NCBI RefSeq assembly: GCF_015218165.1
Contig: NZ_CP048659.1
Span: 2,542,001 to 2,606,000, forward strand
Reading direction: 5' to 3'
Length of the DNA stretch: 64,000 nucleotides
Source: Acinetobacter piscicola
GTDB lineage: Bacteria > Pseudomonadota > Gammaproteobacteria > Pseudomonadales > Moraxellaceae
Shown here: in pieces, positions 18,154 to 26,888 of the stretch
How positions within the stretch are numbered: the first letter of the stretch is position 1
Layout: every line of letters begins with the position of its first letter
Made by a program: the position numbers and the translations under genes
Notes under the pieces: model-generated
Database searches by the model: none
Seen by the model: only the letters and a program-made list of their open reading frames with translations
What the model was told of the DNA's origin: nothing

Positions 18154-19662
18154 ATGAAAGATTTTAATCAGCCACAATCGAAAGAAAATGCGATTGCACT
18201 TGGATTCACCCTTGGTGTCCATGTGGTGGCAATTGTTGGCTTACTTTTTCTTGGCATGAGTAAACCACTTGAACCACCGAAGCAGATCAAAACTGTATTG
18301 GTCAAGCCTGAGGACATCCCACCGCTAGAAGCTGAACCTTTAGAAATCTCAGATTCAGTTGAAACAGCAGACACGCATATTGCTGAAAATATACAGCAAA
18401 CTGCGGAACCTGTCGTGGATGCACCCAATATTCCAATTACATCTCCACCTCTTCCCACACCAACGCCTAAAGTTGACATGCAAAAAGCAGCAGCGGAGGC
18501 AAAAGCCGCTGAAGCTGAACAAAAAGCGGCAGCAGATGCAGCAAAAGCACAAGCCAAAGCCGTTGAAACCGCACGCTTAAAGGCTGCTGAAGCTGAAAAA
18601 GCACGGCAAGAGGCGAATGAAAAAATTCGCCAAGCAAAAAATGAAGCTGAACGTGCGAAGGCTGAAGCAAATGCCAAAGCTAAAGCAGAAGCTGCCGCCG
18701 CTGCCAAACGTGAAGCTGCGGAAAAAGCCAAAGCAGAAGCCAATGAGAAAGCACGTCAGGCTAAAGCTGATGCTGCTGCAAAGGCTAAACAAGCGGCAAA
18801 TGAAAAAGCCAAAGCCGATGCTGCTGAAAAAGCACGTCAAGATCGTGCAGCAAAATTAGCACAAGAAAAGGCTGCGCAAGCTGCAAAAGCCAAGCAAGAT
18901 GCTGCCGAAAAAGCACGTCAAGCCAAAGCCGATGCTGCTGCAAAAGCTAAACAAGAGGCTGCCGAAAAAGCGCGTCAAGCCAAAGCCGATGCTGCTGCAA
19001 AAGCCAAACAAGACGCTGCCGAAAAAGCGCGTCAAGCCAAAGCAGATGCTGCTGCAAAAGCTAAACAAGAGGCTGCCGAAAAAGCACGTCAAGCCAAAGC
19101 CGATGCTGCTGCAAAAGCCAAACAAGACGCTGCCGAAAAAGCGCGTCAAGCCAAAGCCGATGCTGCTGCAAAAGCCAAACAAGAGGCTGCCGAAAAAGCA
19201 CGCCAAGCCAAAGCTGACGCTGCTGCAAAAGCTAAACAAGAGGCAAATGAAAAAGCCAAAGCTGACGCAGAGGCAAAACGTAAAGCAGATGCAGACGCCA
19301 AAGAAAAAGCTGCTGCTGAAGCAAAAGCATCTTCTGCCCAAAAAGCCAAAGAAGAAGCTGCAGCTAAACGTGCTGAAGCGAAAAAAATTGCTTCTTCTGC
19401 AAAACGTGATTTTACAAATAGAGTTCAGTCAGCATGGAGAGTTCCAAATAATACTACTGGTAAAAGGGTTTCAGTCCGTTTTACCTTGTCTGAATCAGGT
19501 TCTGTTAAATCCATAGTCATCACTTCATCTAGTGGTGATGAAGTATTAGACGCTAGTATTAAATCAGCTATCAATAATGCTGCACCATTCCCTATGCCTT
19601 CAGACCCTGATGCAAGAAGAGAAGCTTTAGTTATTACATCAACATTTACATCAACAAAATGA
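18154..19662 (+). CDS. tolA: Tol-Pal system protein TolA with expanded repeat domain
   Basis: A 502-residue three-domain TolA. Domain I is a membrane helix at about residues 15-37. Domain II (about 105-410) is a very long Ala/Lys/Glu/Gln-rich helix. Domain III (about 417-502) is the globular part that binds TolB/Pal and colicins, with KRDFTNRVQSAW and APFPMPSDPDARREA. Domain II contains six near-identical 19-residue units. TolA spans the periplasm and pulls on the outer membrane. The operon ends here with a terminator; tolB and pal do not follow, unlike the common tolQRAB-pal order. Confidence 0.95.
   Translation: MKDFNQPQSKENAIALGFTLGVHVVAIVGLLFLGMSKPLEPPKQIKTVLVKPEDIPPLEAEPLEISDSVETADTHIAENIQQTAEPVVDAPNIPITSPPLPTPTPKVDMQKAAAEAKAAEAEQKAAADAAKAQAKAVETARLKAAEAEKARQEANEKIRQAKNEAERAKAEANAKAKAEAAAAAKREAAEKAKAEANEKARQAKADAAAKAKQAANEKAKADAAEKARQDRAAKLAQEKAAQAAKAKQDAAEKARQAKADAAAKAKQEAAEKARQAKADAAAKAKQDAAEKARQAKADAAAKAKQEAAEKARQAKADAAAKAKQDAAEKARQAKADAAAKAKQEAAEKARQAKADAAAKAKQEANEKAKADAEAKRKADADAKEKAAAEAKASSAQKAKEEAAAKRAEAKKIASSAKRDFTNRVQSAWRVPNNTTGKRVSVRFTLSESGSVKSIVITSSSGDEVLDASIKSAINNAAPFPMPSDPDARREALVITSTFTSTK
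18898..19239 (+). repeat. Six tandem 57-bp units in tolA
   Basis: Each 57-base unit encodes (D/E)AAEKARQAKADAAAKAKQ. The first residue alternates Asp, Glu, Asp, Glu, Asp, Glu, which gives a 114-base higher-order period. This suggests growth by duplication of two-unit blocks. The array stays in frame and lengthens the periplasmic helix. Confidence 0.92.
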
Positions 19663-19671
19663 TTTAGAAAT

Positions 19672-19702
19672 TAAACCCTGTTTCGGCAGGGTTTCTTTTT
19701 AG
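19672..19702 (+). terminator. tolA terminator
   Basis: AAACCCTG-TTTCGG-CAGGGTTT followed by CTTTTT, 10 bases after the tolA stop. Confidence 0.82.
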
Positions 19703-19720
19703 TATCTCAGGACAAATATA

Positions 19721-20194
19721 TTGAATATTCAAAAATATGTATTGTTTATTTTATCTTTAGCATTTTTAATCCAGAGTTGTAGCACTGATCACTTCACTCA
19801 AATGAATTACTCTAAGCTATTGGATACATCTAATCTAATTGAGTCCGATATTACAACCCAAACTAAAAATCAAACTACAGAAAATGTAGCTATGGAAGTA
19901 AATAAAAAAGCTGAAACTCAAATAATCGTACCTTCTACCAAACGTGATTTTGTAAATAAAATTCATAATGCTTGGAGCATACCAGTAGGTCTTTCGGCGC
20001 AAAAAGCAACTGCTCGTATTATTTTAACCGAAAGTGGTGCTGTATCTTCTATTATTCTTGTAAATGCCTCTGATCCAATGCTAAAAGAAAGCATAGTACA
20101 AGCCGTTTACTCAGCTGCACCCTTCCCAATGCCGTCAGACCCTGATGCACGGCGTGAAGCACGCAGTTTTACAGCAAGCTTTACTGTAAAATAA
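19721..20194 (+). CDS. Lipoprotein carrying a TolA domain III-like (TonB-C fold) domain
   Basis: A 157-residue protein starting at TTG 19721, with AGGA 8 bases upstream. Residues 1-19 form a lipoprotein signal ending LIQSC, with Cys20 as the lipidation site. After a polar linker of about 50 residues, the C-terminal ~85 residues copy TolA domain III: KRDFVNKIHNAWSIP against KRDFTNRVQSAWRVP in TolA, with an identical 15-residue block APFPMPSDPDARREA. It lacks the TolA membrane helix and long helical domain. It sits directly behind tolA and has its own terminator. It is probably a duplicated TolA domain re-targeted to a lipid anchor; its role is unknown. Confidence 0.82.
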   Translation: MNIQKYVLFILSLAFLIQSCSTDHFTQMNYSKLLDTSNLIESDITTQTKNQTTENVAMEVNKKAETQIIVPSTKRDFVNKIHNAWSIPVGLSAQKATARIILTESGAVSSIILVNASDPMLKESIVQAVYSAAPFPMPSDPDARREARSFTASFTVK

Positions 20195-20205
20195 TCAGGT
20201 AAAAA

Positions 20206-20237
20206 TCAACCTGACTTCGATCGGGTTGATTATTTTT
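20206..20237 (+). terminator. Terminator of the TolA-domain lipoprotein gene
   Basis: AATCAACC-TGACTTCGATC-GGGTTGATT followed by ATTTTTTG. Confidence 0.78.
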
Positions 20238-20527
20238 TGCAAAAAATCACATTATTCTGCAAATCAATATCCTGTTATAAGAAAATAAACGAATATGCGT
20301 GTTTAAATCATTAAATATCAGATATCAGTTGATGATATAACCCTGATTTAATTCCCATTTTAATTCTTTTATTTTAAAATAAAACTATAGGTAGATTCAC
20401 CTTTCGTTGATCTGCAGGTTGAACTGATCAATTTCATTTAACGCGCTCTAAAATTTACATAAATTCTAATATTCATACCCTCACAAATCAGTTAACATGT
20501 TAATTTAATTTCAAGTCCCCAAATAAT
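20238..20527. other. Intergenic region upstream of the MFS gene
   Basis: About 290 AT-rich bases without a gene. The only feature seen is the palindrome at 20491-20504, listed separately. Confidence 0.5.
20491..20504. promoter_or_regulatory. GTTAACATGTTAAT palindrome upstream of MFS gene
   Basis: It differs at two positions from GTTAACATATTAAC found before hpaG1 and lies 23 bases before the MFS start codon. This is a plausible operator for HpaR, whose gene is convergent with this transporter. Confidence 0.45.
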
Positions 20528-21733
20528 ATGTCATCCATATTTTCTAGTTTAAGTTATCCTAATTTCAGAAATTATTTTATTGGACATACGTTTTCTACAC
20601 TTGGGACATGGATACAACAAGTTGCTCTTGCTTGGCTTGCGTATGAATTAACCCACTCAGCCTCTATATTGGGTTTAATTGCTTTTTTTGCTTTAGCACC
20701 ACAACTAGTAGTGAGTCCATTTGTGGGTGCAGTCATAGATAAACTCAATAAAAGAAAGGCATTGATTTTTGTTCAATTTCTTTTTCTGATCCAAGCACTG
20801 CTGTTAGCAGTTTTGACCTATTTGGGTCTATTAAATCAGCTTGGCATTTTGGCATTATCGATTTTATTGGGTGTTTTAACTGCAATTGATACTCCTTTAC
20901 GGCAGTCATTTATCAGTGATTTGGTTGATGATAGAAGTAATATTGCCAATGCATTAGCGTTAAATGCCATGATTTTTAATGCATGCCGTTTCATTGGTCC
21001 ACCTATTGCAGGTTTGATTTTAGCTGTCAGCAATGCCTTGACCTGTTTTATTTTTAATGCTGTTTCCTATTTATTTTTAATCATTGCATTGCTCTTAATG
21101 AAAAATGTAGCAGTTCACCGTGTAACGGAGAATATACAAAAAGTATTTCTACAAGGTTATAGCTTTGTTTTTAAAAATAAAGAATATAGAAAAATGATGC
21201 TAAATATTGCTGTATTAAATCTCACAGCATCCAGCTATGTGGCACTCATTCCTGTATTTGCAAAGGACTATTTAAAAGGCAATGAGACCACTTTGGGCTA
21301 TTTATGGGGAATGGCAGGTATTGGCTCTTTGATTTCTTCCTTAATTTTAGCCAAAACACAAAACTTTGAAAAAACTCAAACTCGCATTCAATACAACATG
21401 GGGTTTTGTGCGATTGGGCTGCTCTTACTTGGCACGCTCAATCTACAATTTTCGTATTATATTGCATTATTTTTATTAGGTTTCGGCATTTCCACAGCCA
21501 ATGTTTCCACCAACATTCTCATTCAAAAAAATACACCCGCAGAGTTTCGAGGGCGCGTAGTCTCAATTTATACATCTACCCGCTTTGGCTTTGATGCTTT
21601 AGGTGGATTGGCAGCGGGTTTCATTGCCTCTTTCTTCGGTGCAAAATACACTATGCTTGGCTTTTGTGCGATTTTAACGATCTATTTATGCGTGTGTTTC
21701 TTTCAAAACAAAGCTCTTAAGAATTCATTTTGA
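20528..21733 (+). CDS. MFS transporter (EntS/MFS_3-like)
   Basis: A 401-residue, 12-helix major facilitator protein of the MFS_3 (enterobactin-exporter-like) subfamily. It begins SYPNFRNYFIGHTFSTLGTWIQQVALAWL, typical for these exporters. The loop 2-3 motif appears as GAVIDKLNKRK, and AEFRGRVVSIY lies near residue 340. Its 3' end overlaps the 3' end of hpaR by 17 bases on the opposite strand. An operator-like palindrome precedes it. The substrate is unknown; export of a small organic or aromatic compound is an inference from location. Confidence 0.8.
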   Translation: MSSIFSSLSYPNFRNYFIGHTFSTLGTWIQQVALAWLAYELTHSASILGLIAFFALAPQLVVSPFVGAVIDKLNKRKALIFVQFLFLIQALLLAVLTYLGLLNQLGILALSILLGVLTAIDTPLRQSFISDLVDDRSNIANALALNAMIFNACRFIGPPIAGLILAVSNALTCFIFNAVSYLFLIIALLLMKNVAVHRVTENIQKVFLQGYSFVFKNKEYRKMMLNIAVLNLTASSYVALIPVFAKDYLKGNETTLGYLWGMAGIGSLISSLILAKTQNFEKTQTRIQYNMGFCAIGLLLLGTLNLQFSYYIALFLLGFGISTANVSTNILIQKNTPAEFRGRVVSIYTSTRFGFDALGGLAAGFIASFFGAKYTMLGFCAILTIYLCVCFFQNKALKNSF

Positions 21734-22145
21734 TCTTAGATAAATCATTTAACAATTCCATCAATTGTTGCATTTTTTCAGGTCCAAATTGTTCCTGAAT
21801 ATTTTTATACGATGCTTCCATTTTGGTTGCCTGTAGTTCAAAGCATTCCTTTCCAGCATCAGTTAAACTAATCAAATTGATTCGTTGGTCATGAATATCT
21901 TTGTCTTTTTGGATATTCCCTTGTTCGATCATCCGGTTTAAAATTCCTGTTAGGCTAGGTTTTAAAATACAAGCCAATTCAGCAAGTTGATTGCTTTCTA
22001 AAGTTCCATATTGGTACAAAATACGAATAATTCGCCACTGTTGTTCCGTTAAACCCCTTTCATTTAAAGCAGGTCTAAAATGAGACATTGCCGCTTCTCT
22101 TGCCTGTAAAAGCGCTAAGGTTAATGAAGGACGAATTTTTTTCAT
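21717..22145 (-). CDS. hpaR: Homoprotocatechuate degradation regulator, MarR family
   Basis: A 142-residue winged-helix MarR repressor. The N-terminal RPSLTLALLQAREAAMSHFRP and GLTEQQWRIIRIL are the HpaR signature. The recognition region SNQLAELACILKPSLTGILNRM and the wing DQRINLISLTDAGKECF are clear. HpaR represses the hpa meta-cleavage operon and is released by homoprotocatechuate or 4-HPA-type inducers. The target palindromes proposed here lie upstream of hpaG1, the porin, the MHS transporter and an aldehyde dehydrogenase. It overlaps the convergent MFS gene tail to tail. Confidence 0.88.
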   Translation of the reverse strand: MKKIRPSLTLALLQAREAAMSHFRPALNERGLTEQQWRIIRILYQYGTLESNQLAELACILKPSLTGILNRMIEQGNIQKDKDIHDQRINLISLTDAGKECFELQATKMEASYKNIQEQFGPEKMQQLMELLNDLSKIKMNS

Positions 22146-22273
22146 GAAGTCATTTTCTCAATAAACACAATTGATTTTAACATTTTCAGATCTGAAATAT
22201 ATCTTGGATTTACTCTAAATAATCATATAGATCAATTTATAAAAATTAAATAAAGCAATTTCATTCAAAAATA

Positions 22274-22296
22274 AGGGAAATAGTGGCTATTTCCCT
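22274..22296 (-). terminator. Porin gene terminator
   Basis: A perfect 10-bp stem AGGGAAATAG / CTATTTCCCT with a 3-base loop. On the minus strand it is followed by TATTTTT. Confidence 0.75.
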
Positions 22297-22315
22297 AATG
22301 ATGTTTTAGGATATC

Positions 22316-23548
22316 TTAAAACTTATAATTATAAGTCAATGCAACACGATTTTCTGTAAAATCAGGGCCAAAATCAGTTGTTGCTTTCGCATATAACCAT
22401 TGGAAATTTAGCCCTTTAATATAAGTTTCAGGGATTTTATAAGACAATAACACATCCAATTCATCTTCCTTACCATCACGAATTTCACCTACATGTGCAT
22501 TATCTGCTGTGTAATAACGTAATAATAAGTTTAATCCATCCAAGCCAATACCTTTCATATCATAATCATAACGGAACTGAAATGAACGCTCTTTCGGCTT
22601 AGAAAATACTGAAACCGTCCAATTGGCAAGGTAAAGTTGAGGTACCCAACCATTTAATGCAGGATATCCTGTTTCGCCAAATTGTTGACGATAACCCAAA
22701 CCAAATTTATGGTTACCATACGTCAGTACATTCAGCGTTGAAATCACATCATTATCAATTTTTCCTGCTGCACTGTCCCCTGTGTCCCTTGTATTAAAAT
22801 AATACAAATCTGAACGCAATGATAAATTATCTGAAAACTTTGGTTGATATGAAACACCAGCAAAGTGCTGATTATAAATATCTTCTAAACCACCATAAAA
22901 ATAAGTACCAGTAATTTGCGGGGTAAATTTATGTTCGACACCAAACATATTAAAGCCATCACTATGAGCCACGATTTTACCATTGGTTAAGCTGAGGTCT
23001 TTATAATGATCATCATCACGTGCATTTACTTTGGTAATATGCCCAAGTGTAAGTTTCGTATCTTGAATATCACTACTTTCAAATACCGCACCTAAAAATG
23101 TGGTCGGTAATTGACGAGATTCATCTGTGTGTAGTACTGGGTTTTTAGGAATAATTTCACCTATTTTTAACTCAGACTTGCTCTTTTTCAGTTTCAGCGT
23201 TCCCCCCAATTTTAGTTGGTCTGGGTCTTGCGTTTGAGTGACAGGGTCATACGGCATAATGTAATTTGGTGCATGTTTATCTTCATTTAAACGTACCGCA
23301 TAGCGTATAGATGCATCTAAGCCGACTTGCACAAGCTCATCATCGGTATAGCCTGATTTCGCAATCAGGCTTACACTTTGTGACCAGTTTTCATGGTCTT
23401 TTACCACATTACCATCGTAATCTCGATCAACATAAAAGTTACGTAATTGTAATGTCGTTTCTGAATCTTTGATAAAGTCAGCATGAGCATTTGTTAGCAC
23501 TAATCCTTGCGCAACACAAATGCATGAAACGATGATTTTCTTATTCAT
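22316..23548 (-). CDS. OprD-family outer membrane porin
   Basis: A 410-residue outer-membrane beta-barrel. The signal peptide covers residues 1-23 (ending TNAHA), followed by DFIKDSETTLQLRNFYVDRDY, the usual OprD opening. Alternating amphipathic strands follow, with QFRYDYDMKGIGLDGLNLLLRYYTADNAH near residue 330, and the protein ends in a terminal Phe (LTYNYKF) as needed for barrel insertion. OprD porins admit aromatic acids and amino acids. Its place between hpaR and the hpa transporter, and an operator-like palindrome about 100 bases upstream, suggest uptake of 4-hydroxyphenylacetate-type compounds. Confidence 0.88.
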   Translation of the reverse strand: MNKKIIVSCICVAQGLVLTNAHADFIKDSETTLQLRNFYVDRDYDGNVVKDHENWSQSVSLIAKSGYTDDELVQVGLDASIRYAVRLNEDKHAPNYIMPYDPVTQTQDPDQLKLGGTLKLKKSKSELKIGEIIPKNPVLHTDESRQLPTTFLGAVFESSDIQDTKLTLGHITKVNARDDDHYKDLSLTNGKIVAHSDGFNMFGVEHKFTPQITGTYFYGGLEDIYNQHFAGVSYQPKFSDNLSLRSDLYYFNTRDTGDSAAGKIDNDVISTLNVLTYGNHKFGLGYRQQFGETGYPALNGWVPQLYLANWTVSVFSKPKERSFQFRYDYDMKGIGLDGLNLLLRYYTADNAHVGEIRDGKEDELDVLLSYKIPETYIKGLNFQWLYAKATTDFGPDFTENRVALTYNYKF

Positions 23549-23650
23549 AATCTATCCTTATTACTATGTTTTTAAGTGAAACTTAAACTTTCACTTATGC
23601 ACAAACACAATAGATTTCCTTTTCTAAAATTATTATGCCAATAAAATATA

Positions 23651-23664
23651 ATTAACATATTAAG
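23651..23664. promoter_or_regulatory. ATTAACATATTAAG operator-like palindrome upstream of the porin
   Basis: Shares TTAACATATTAA with the sites before hpaG1, the MHS transporter and the aldehyde dehydrogenase. It lies about 100 bases upstream of the porin start. Confidence 0.55.
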
Positions 23665-23699
23665 TTTATTAGCATAATCACCCCTGAATTGATTAAAAA

Positions 23700-25073
23700 T
23701 TATTTTTTATGCCAGACCACGGGAGAAACAGCTTGTTCCGCTTCATGATCAGGGCCTAATGGAATACCTGTACGGTCTCGTAAAGATAATGTTGCAACTA
23801 AACCGATCAAGGTCATCACAGAAAGATAAATCGCAACAGAAGCAGTACTCCCTGTCAAATCAATCAACCATGTTGCAATTAAAGGAGAGAATGCACCACC
23901 TAAGATTGCACCAATAGCATAGGCAATAGATACTCCCGAGAAACGAATCGATGCAGGAAATAATTCAGAAAAATATGCAGACATTACGCCATACGTTAAA
24001 CCAATTCCCATGGATAAAATACTCAATGCCACAGCAACGGAAGCCACTGTCCCCATGTTCACTAATGGGAATAATGCCAATACACCTGCCAATTGCATGA
24101 TCCAACCAATGATGTAAGTTTTTTTACGCCCAATTTTGTCTGATAATCCACCTGAGACCCAAGTAAATAACAACCAAACTGCTGCTGATAATGCCACACA
24201 CATCAAAATTGGCGTACGTGCCATATGCAAAGCACCATCAGGATTGGTTGTATAGTTTTGAATAAAACCACCTGTCGTCATATACCCTACAGCACTATTA
24301 CCTGCAAACAATAAAGCCGTTAGAAATAATAGTGTTGAGTGTTTTTTAAATAAGTCAAGGATTGGTGTTTCAGATGCAGATTTACGTTCTTTAATTTCTT
24401 CAAAGACTGGGCTTTCTTCTACTGTACGGCGAATCCAATGTCCAACAAACAATAAGACAATACTGAATAAAAATGGAATTCTCCATCCCCATTCCATGAA
24501 TGCATCACCTGGTGCAATCACGCCACTCATCAATGCAAACATACCAGATGCAAGTAATAAGCCTAATGGCACGCCAATTTGTGGAAATGAACCAAAACGT
24601 CCACGACGATGGGTAGGTGCATGTTCTACGGCCATCAATACTGCACCGCCCCATTCACCACCTGCCGACAAACCTTGTAAAATACGTAATATCAATAACA
24701 AGATTGGTGCCATTACACCAATGGTTTCATAAGTCGGCAATAAACCAATCAATGCTGTAGATAACCCCATGCAAACAAGAGTCAAGACCAAAATCACACG
24801 ACGACCATATTTGTCACCGTAATGGCCTGCTAAAAATGCGCCTAATGGACGAAATAGAAAACTTAAGCCAACAGTTGCAAAAGCCAATAAAGTACCTAGT
24901 GCATTACCTGCTGGTGCAAAAAATGCAGTTTTAAATACTAAACCTGCGGCAGCTGCGTAAATAAAAAAATCATACCACTCGACAGTTGTCCCAATAATCG
25001 TTGCAAATGCAACTTTCTTTTCATCTGTGGTCATTTTATCTGTAGGAGCAACATATACTGATGATGTTGTCAT
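23700..25073 (-). CDS. MHS-family MFS transporter, probably for 4-HPA or a related aromatic acid
   Basis: About 457 residues, 12 helices, metabolite:H+ symporter (MHS) family. Signatures are ATIIGTTVEWYDFFIYAAAAGLVF near residue 22, GHYGDKYGRRVIL in the 2-3 loop, and GEWGGAVLMAVEHAPTHRRG in helix 5 and the following loop. I chose the ATG at 25073, with GGGAGAAGG upstream, over an ATG 11 codons earlier. The classical E. coli HpaX belongs to a different MFS subfamily, so the substrate is inferred from the hpa neighbourhood and the two operator-like palindromes in its promoter. Confidence 0.85.
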   Translation of the reverse strand: MTTSSVYVAPTDKMTTDEKKVAFATIIGTTVEWYDFFIYAAAAGLVFKTAFFAPAGNALGTLLAFATVGLSFLFRPLGAFLAGHYGDKYGRRVILVLTLVCMGLSTALIGLLPTYETIGVMAPILLLILRILQGLSAGGEWGGAVLMAVEHAPTHRRGRFGSFPQIGVPLGLLLASGMFALMSGVIAPGDAFMEWGWRIPFLFSIVLLFVGHWIRRTVEESPVFEEIKERKSASETPILDLFKKHSTLLFLTALLFAGNSAVGYMTTGGFIQNYTTNPDGALHMARTPILMCVALSAAVWLLFTWVSGGLSDKIGRKKTYIIGWIMQLAGVLALFPLVNMGTVASVAVALSILSMGIGLTYGVMSAYFSELFPASIRFSGVSIAYAIGAILGGAFSPLIATWLIDLTGSTASVAIYLSVMTLIGLVATLSLRDRTGIPLGPDHEAEQAVSPVVWHKK

Positions 25074-25170
25074 TTCCTTCTCCCATATCCTTTTCAGATA
25101 TTCCATTTCATTAATAGGTCGTCTTGTTTAATAAGCCGTACGAACCTAAAAATCTAAGAATTTAATATTA

Positions 25171-25184
25171 ATTAATATATTAAC
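25171..25184. promoter_or_regulatory. ATTAATATATTAAC operator-like site
   Basis: Near-perfect palindrome about 100 bases upstream of the MHS transporter start. It matches the second hpaG1 site (GTTAATATATTAAC) at 13 of 14 positions. Confidence 0.55.
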
Positions 25185-25272
25185 TATATAATTAAATAAA
25201 AATTCTACCCTTTTCTAAAACTCAACATATACACTTAAAATCCGTTCAAGGTATATGGTTGCGAATAATATA

Positions 25273-25286
25273 TTTAACATATTAAC
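25273..25286. promoter_or_regulatory. TTTAACATATTAAC operator-like site
   Basis: Second copy in the same promoter region, 102 bases from the first. It matches the first hpaG1 site at 13 of 14 positions. Confidence 0.55.
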
Positions 25287-25340
25287 TAAATATACGCAAT
25301 ATTTAATAATTTTATTTTTAATAATTAATCACGATTAAAA

Positions 25341-25373
25341 CACAAAAATTCTCATATATAGAGAATTTTTGTG
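25341..25373. terminator. hpa meta-operon terminator
   Basis: CACAAAAATTCTC pairs with GAGAATTTTTGTG around a 7-base loop. On the minus strand it is followed by TTTTAAT. It lies 56 bases downstream of the gabD stop. Confidence 0.7.
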
Positions 25374-25428
25374 TTAATTCAGAGTGATTTAAGCTTTTAA
25401 AATACTACTTAAAATATTTAAAAAACTA

Positions 25429-26877
25429 TTAAATTCCCATACACATATATTTTAGTTCCATATAGTCTTCAATACCATATTTGGATCCTTCTCGACCTCC
25501 ACCAGACTCTTTAATCCCACCGAATGGTGCAATTTCTGTGGATATAATTCCTTCATTGATGCCCACCATACCATACTCAAGTGCCTCGCCCATACGCCAT
25601 GCACGGCTTAAATTTTGAGTATACAAATAAGAAGCCAAACCAAATTCTGTATCATTTGCCATTTGAATGGCTTGCTCTTCGGTAGAGAACTTAAAAACAG
25701 GTGCTAATGGTCCAAAAGTTTCATCGTTTGCCACCAACATTTCAGGTGTAACATCCGCTAAAATGGTTGGCTCAAAGAATGTTTTACCTAAAGCATGGCG
25801 ATGACCACCCGCCACAATTTTTGCCCCTTTTGATGTTGCGTCTTCAATATGTTCCTGAATTTTTTCAACTGCTTTTTCATTAATCAAAGGCCCTTGTTCT
25901 GCCCCTTCTTCAAATGCAGGTGCAACCTTCAATTTTTTCACCGCAATAGCTAATTTTTCAATAAAGGCATCATAAACTTTGTCTTGCACCAAAAGGCGGT
26001 TGGTACAGACACAGGTTTGACCACTGTTACGGAATTTTGAGGCAATCGCACCTTCAACAGCACGATCTAAATCAGCATCATCAAACACAATGAAAGGTGC
26101 ATTTCCACCCAGTTCCATACTGACTTTTTTCATGGTGGATGAACACTGTTCCATCAACAATTTGCCAATTTGTGTTGAACCCGTAAATGAAACTTTTTTC
26201 ACCGCAGGATGAGAAGTTAACACCGCACCAATCTCTCGTGCACTGCCTGTCACGACATTGACAACGCCTTTTGGAATACCTGCTTGTTCAGCCAAAGCCA
26301 CCAAAGCTAATGCAGATAAAGGTGTTTCTGATGCTGGTTTAATCACTACCGTACAACCCGCAGCCAAGGCTGGACCGACTTTACGAGTAATCATGGCATT
26401 GGGGAAATTCCATGGTGTAATGGCAGCCACCACCCCCACAGGTTGACGAATCACCACCAAACGGCGACCTTGTTTATCGTGTGGGATCACATCGCCATAA
26501 GTACGTTTAGCTTCTTCAGCAAACCATTCGATAAAACTCGCACCATACAAAATTTCACCACGACTTTCGGTAATCGATTTACCTTGCTCGGTACTTAAAA
26601 TAATCGCTAAATCTTCTTGATGATCGATCATCAATTGATACCATTTTTTAAGTAAAAGTGAACGCTCTTTTGCTGTAGTTAGTTTCCACGTTTTAAGTGC
26701 TTCATCTGCTGCTTCAACAGCCTGTTCTACCTGTTGAGTCGTGACCGATGGTACACGTGCAATTTCTTCACCTGTTGCAGGATCAGTGACCACAAAAGTT
26801 TTTTGATCTGTAGCAGAAACCCATTGACCATCAATAAATACTTGGTTTTTCAATAATGCTGAATTTGACAATTGCAT
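25429..26877 (-). CDS. gabD: NAD(P)-dependent succinate-semialdehyde dehydrogenase
   Basis: A 482-residue aldehyde dehydrogenase. Visible features are the cofactor segment TPWNFPNAMITRKVGPALAAGCTVVIKPA, FTGSTQIGKLL, the catalytic glutamate in MELGGNAPF, and the catalytic cysteine in RNSGQTCVCTNR (near residue 285). The sequence is GabD-like. It is the last gene of the hpa operon, where it would oxidise succinate semialdehyde released by HpaI to succinate for the citric acid cycle. It follows hpaI by 11 bases with a strong AAGGAG. Confidence 0.92.
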   Translation of the reverse strand: MQLSNSALLKNQVFIDGQWVSATDQKTFVVTDPATGEEIARVPSVTTQQVEQAVEAADEALKTWKLTTAKERSLLLKKWYQLMIDHQEDLAIILSTEQGKSITESRGEILYGASFIEWFAEEAKRTYGDVIPHDKQGRRLVVIRQPVGVVAAITPWNFPNAMITRKVGPALAAGCTVVIKPASETPLSALALVALAEQAGIPKGVVNVVTGSAREIGAVLTSHPAVKKVSFTGSTQIGKLLMEQCSSTMKKVSMELGGNAPFIVFDDADLDRAVEGAIASKFRNSGQTCVCTNRLLVQDKVYDAFIEKLAIAVKKLKVAPAFEEGAEQGPLINEKAVEKIQEHIEDATSKGAKIVAGGHRHALGKTFFEPTILADVTPEMLVANDETFGPLAPVFKFSTEEQAIQMANDTEFGLASYLYTQNLSRAWRMGEALEYGMVGINEGIISTEIAPFGGIKESGGGREGSKYGIEDYMELKYMCMGI

Positions 26878-26888
26878 CTACATTCTCC

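Larger units (their letters stand above)
25074..25428. other. Intergenic region between gabD and the MHS transporter
   Basis: AT-rich region holding the transporter promoter, two TTAA(C/T)ATATTAAC sites (25171-25184 and 25273-25286) and the hairpin that ends the hpa operon (25341-25373). No coding sequence seen. Confidence 0.6.

Noticed and set aside
18898..19239. Regular repeats that could suggest a CRISPR or minisatellite
   Set aside because: The 57-base units are contiguous, in frame and coding; there are no unique spacers.
18168..19349. Long open frames on the minus strand and in other frames across tolA
   Set aside because: They arise from the Ala/Lys-rich repeat codons of tolA and have no RBS or recognisable protein signature.
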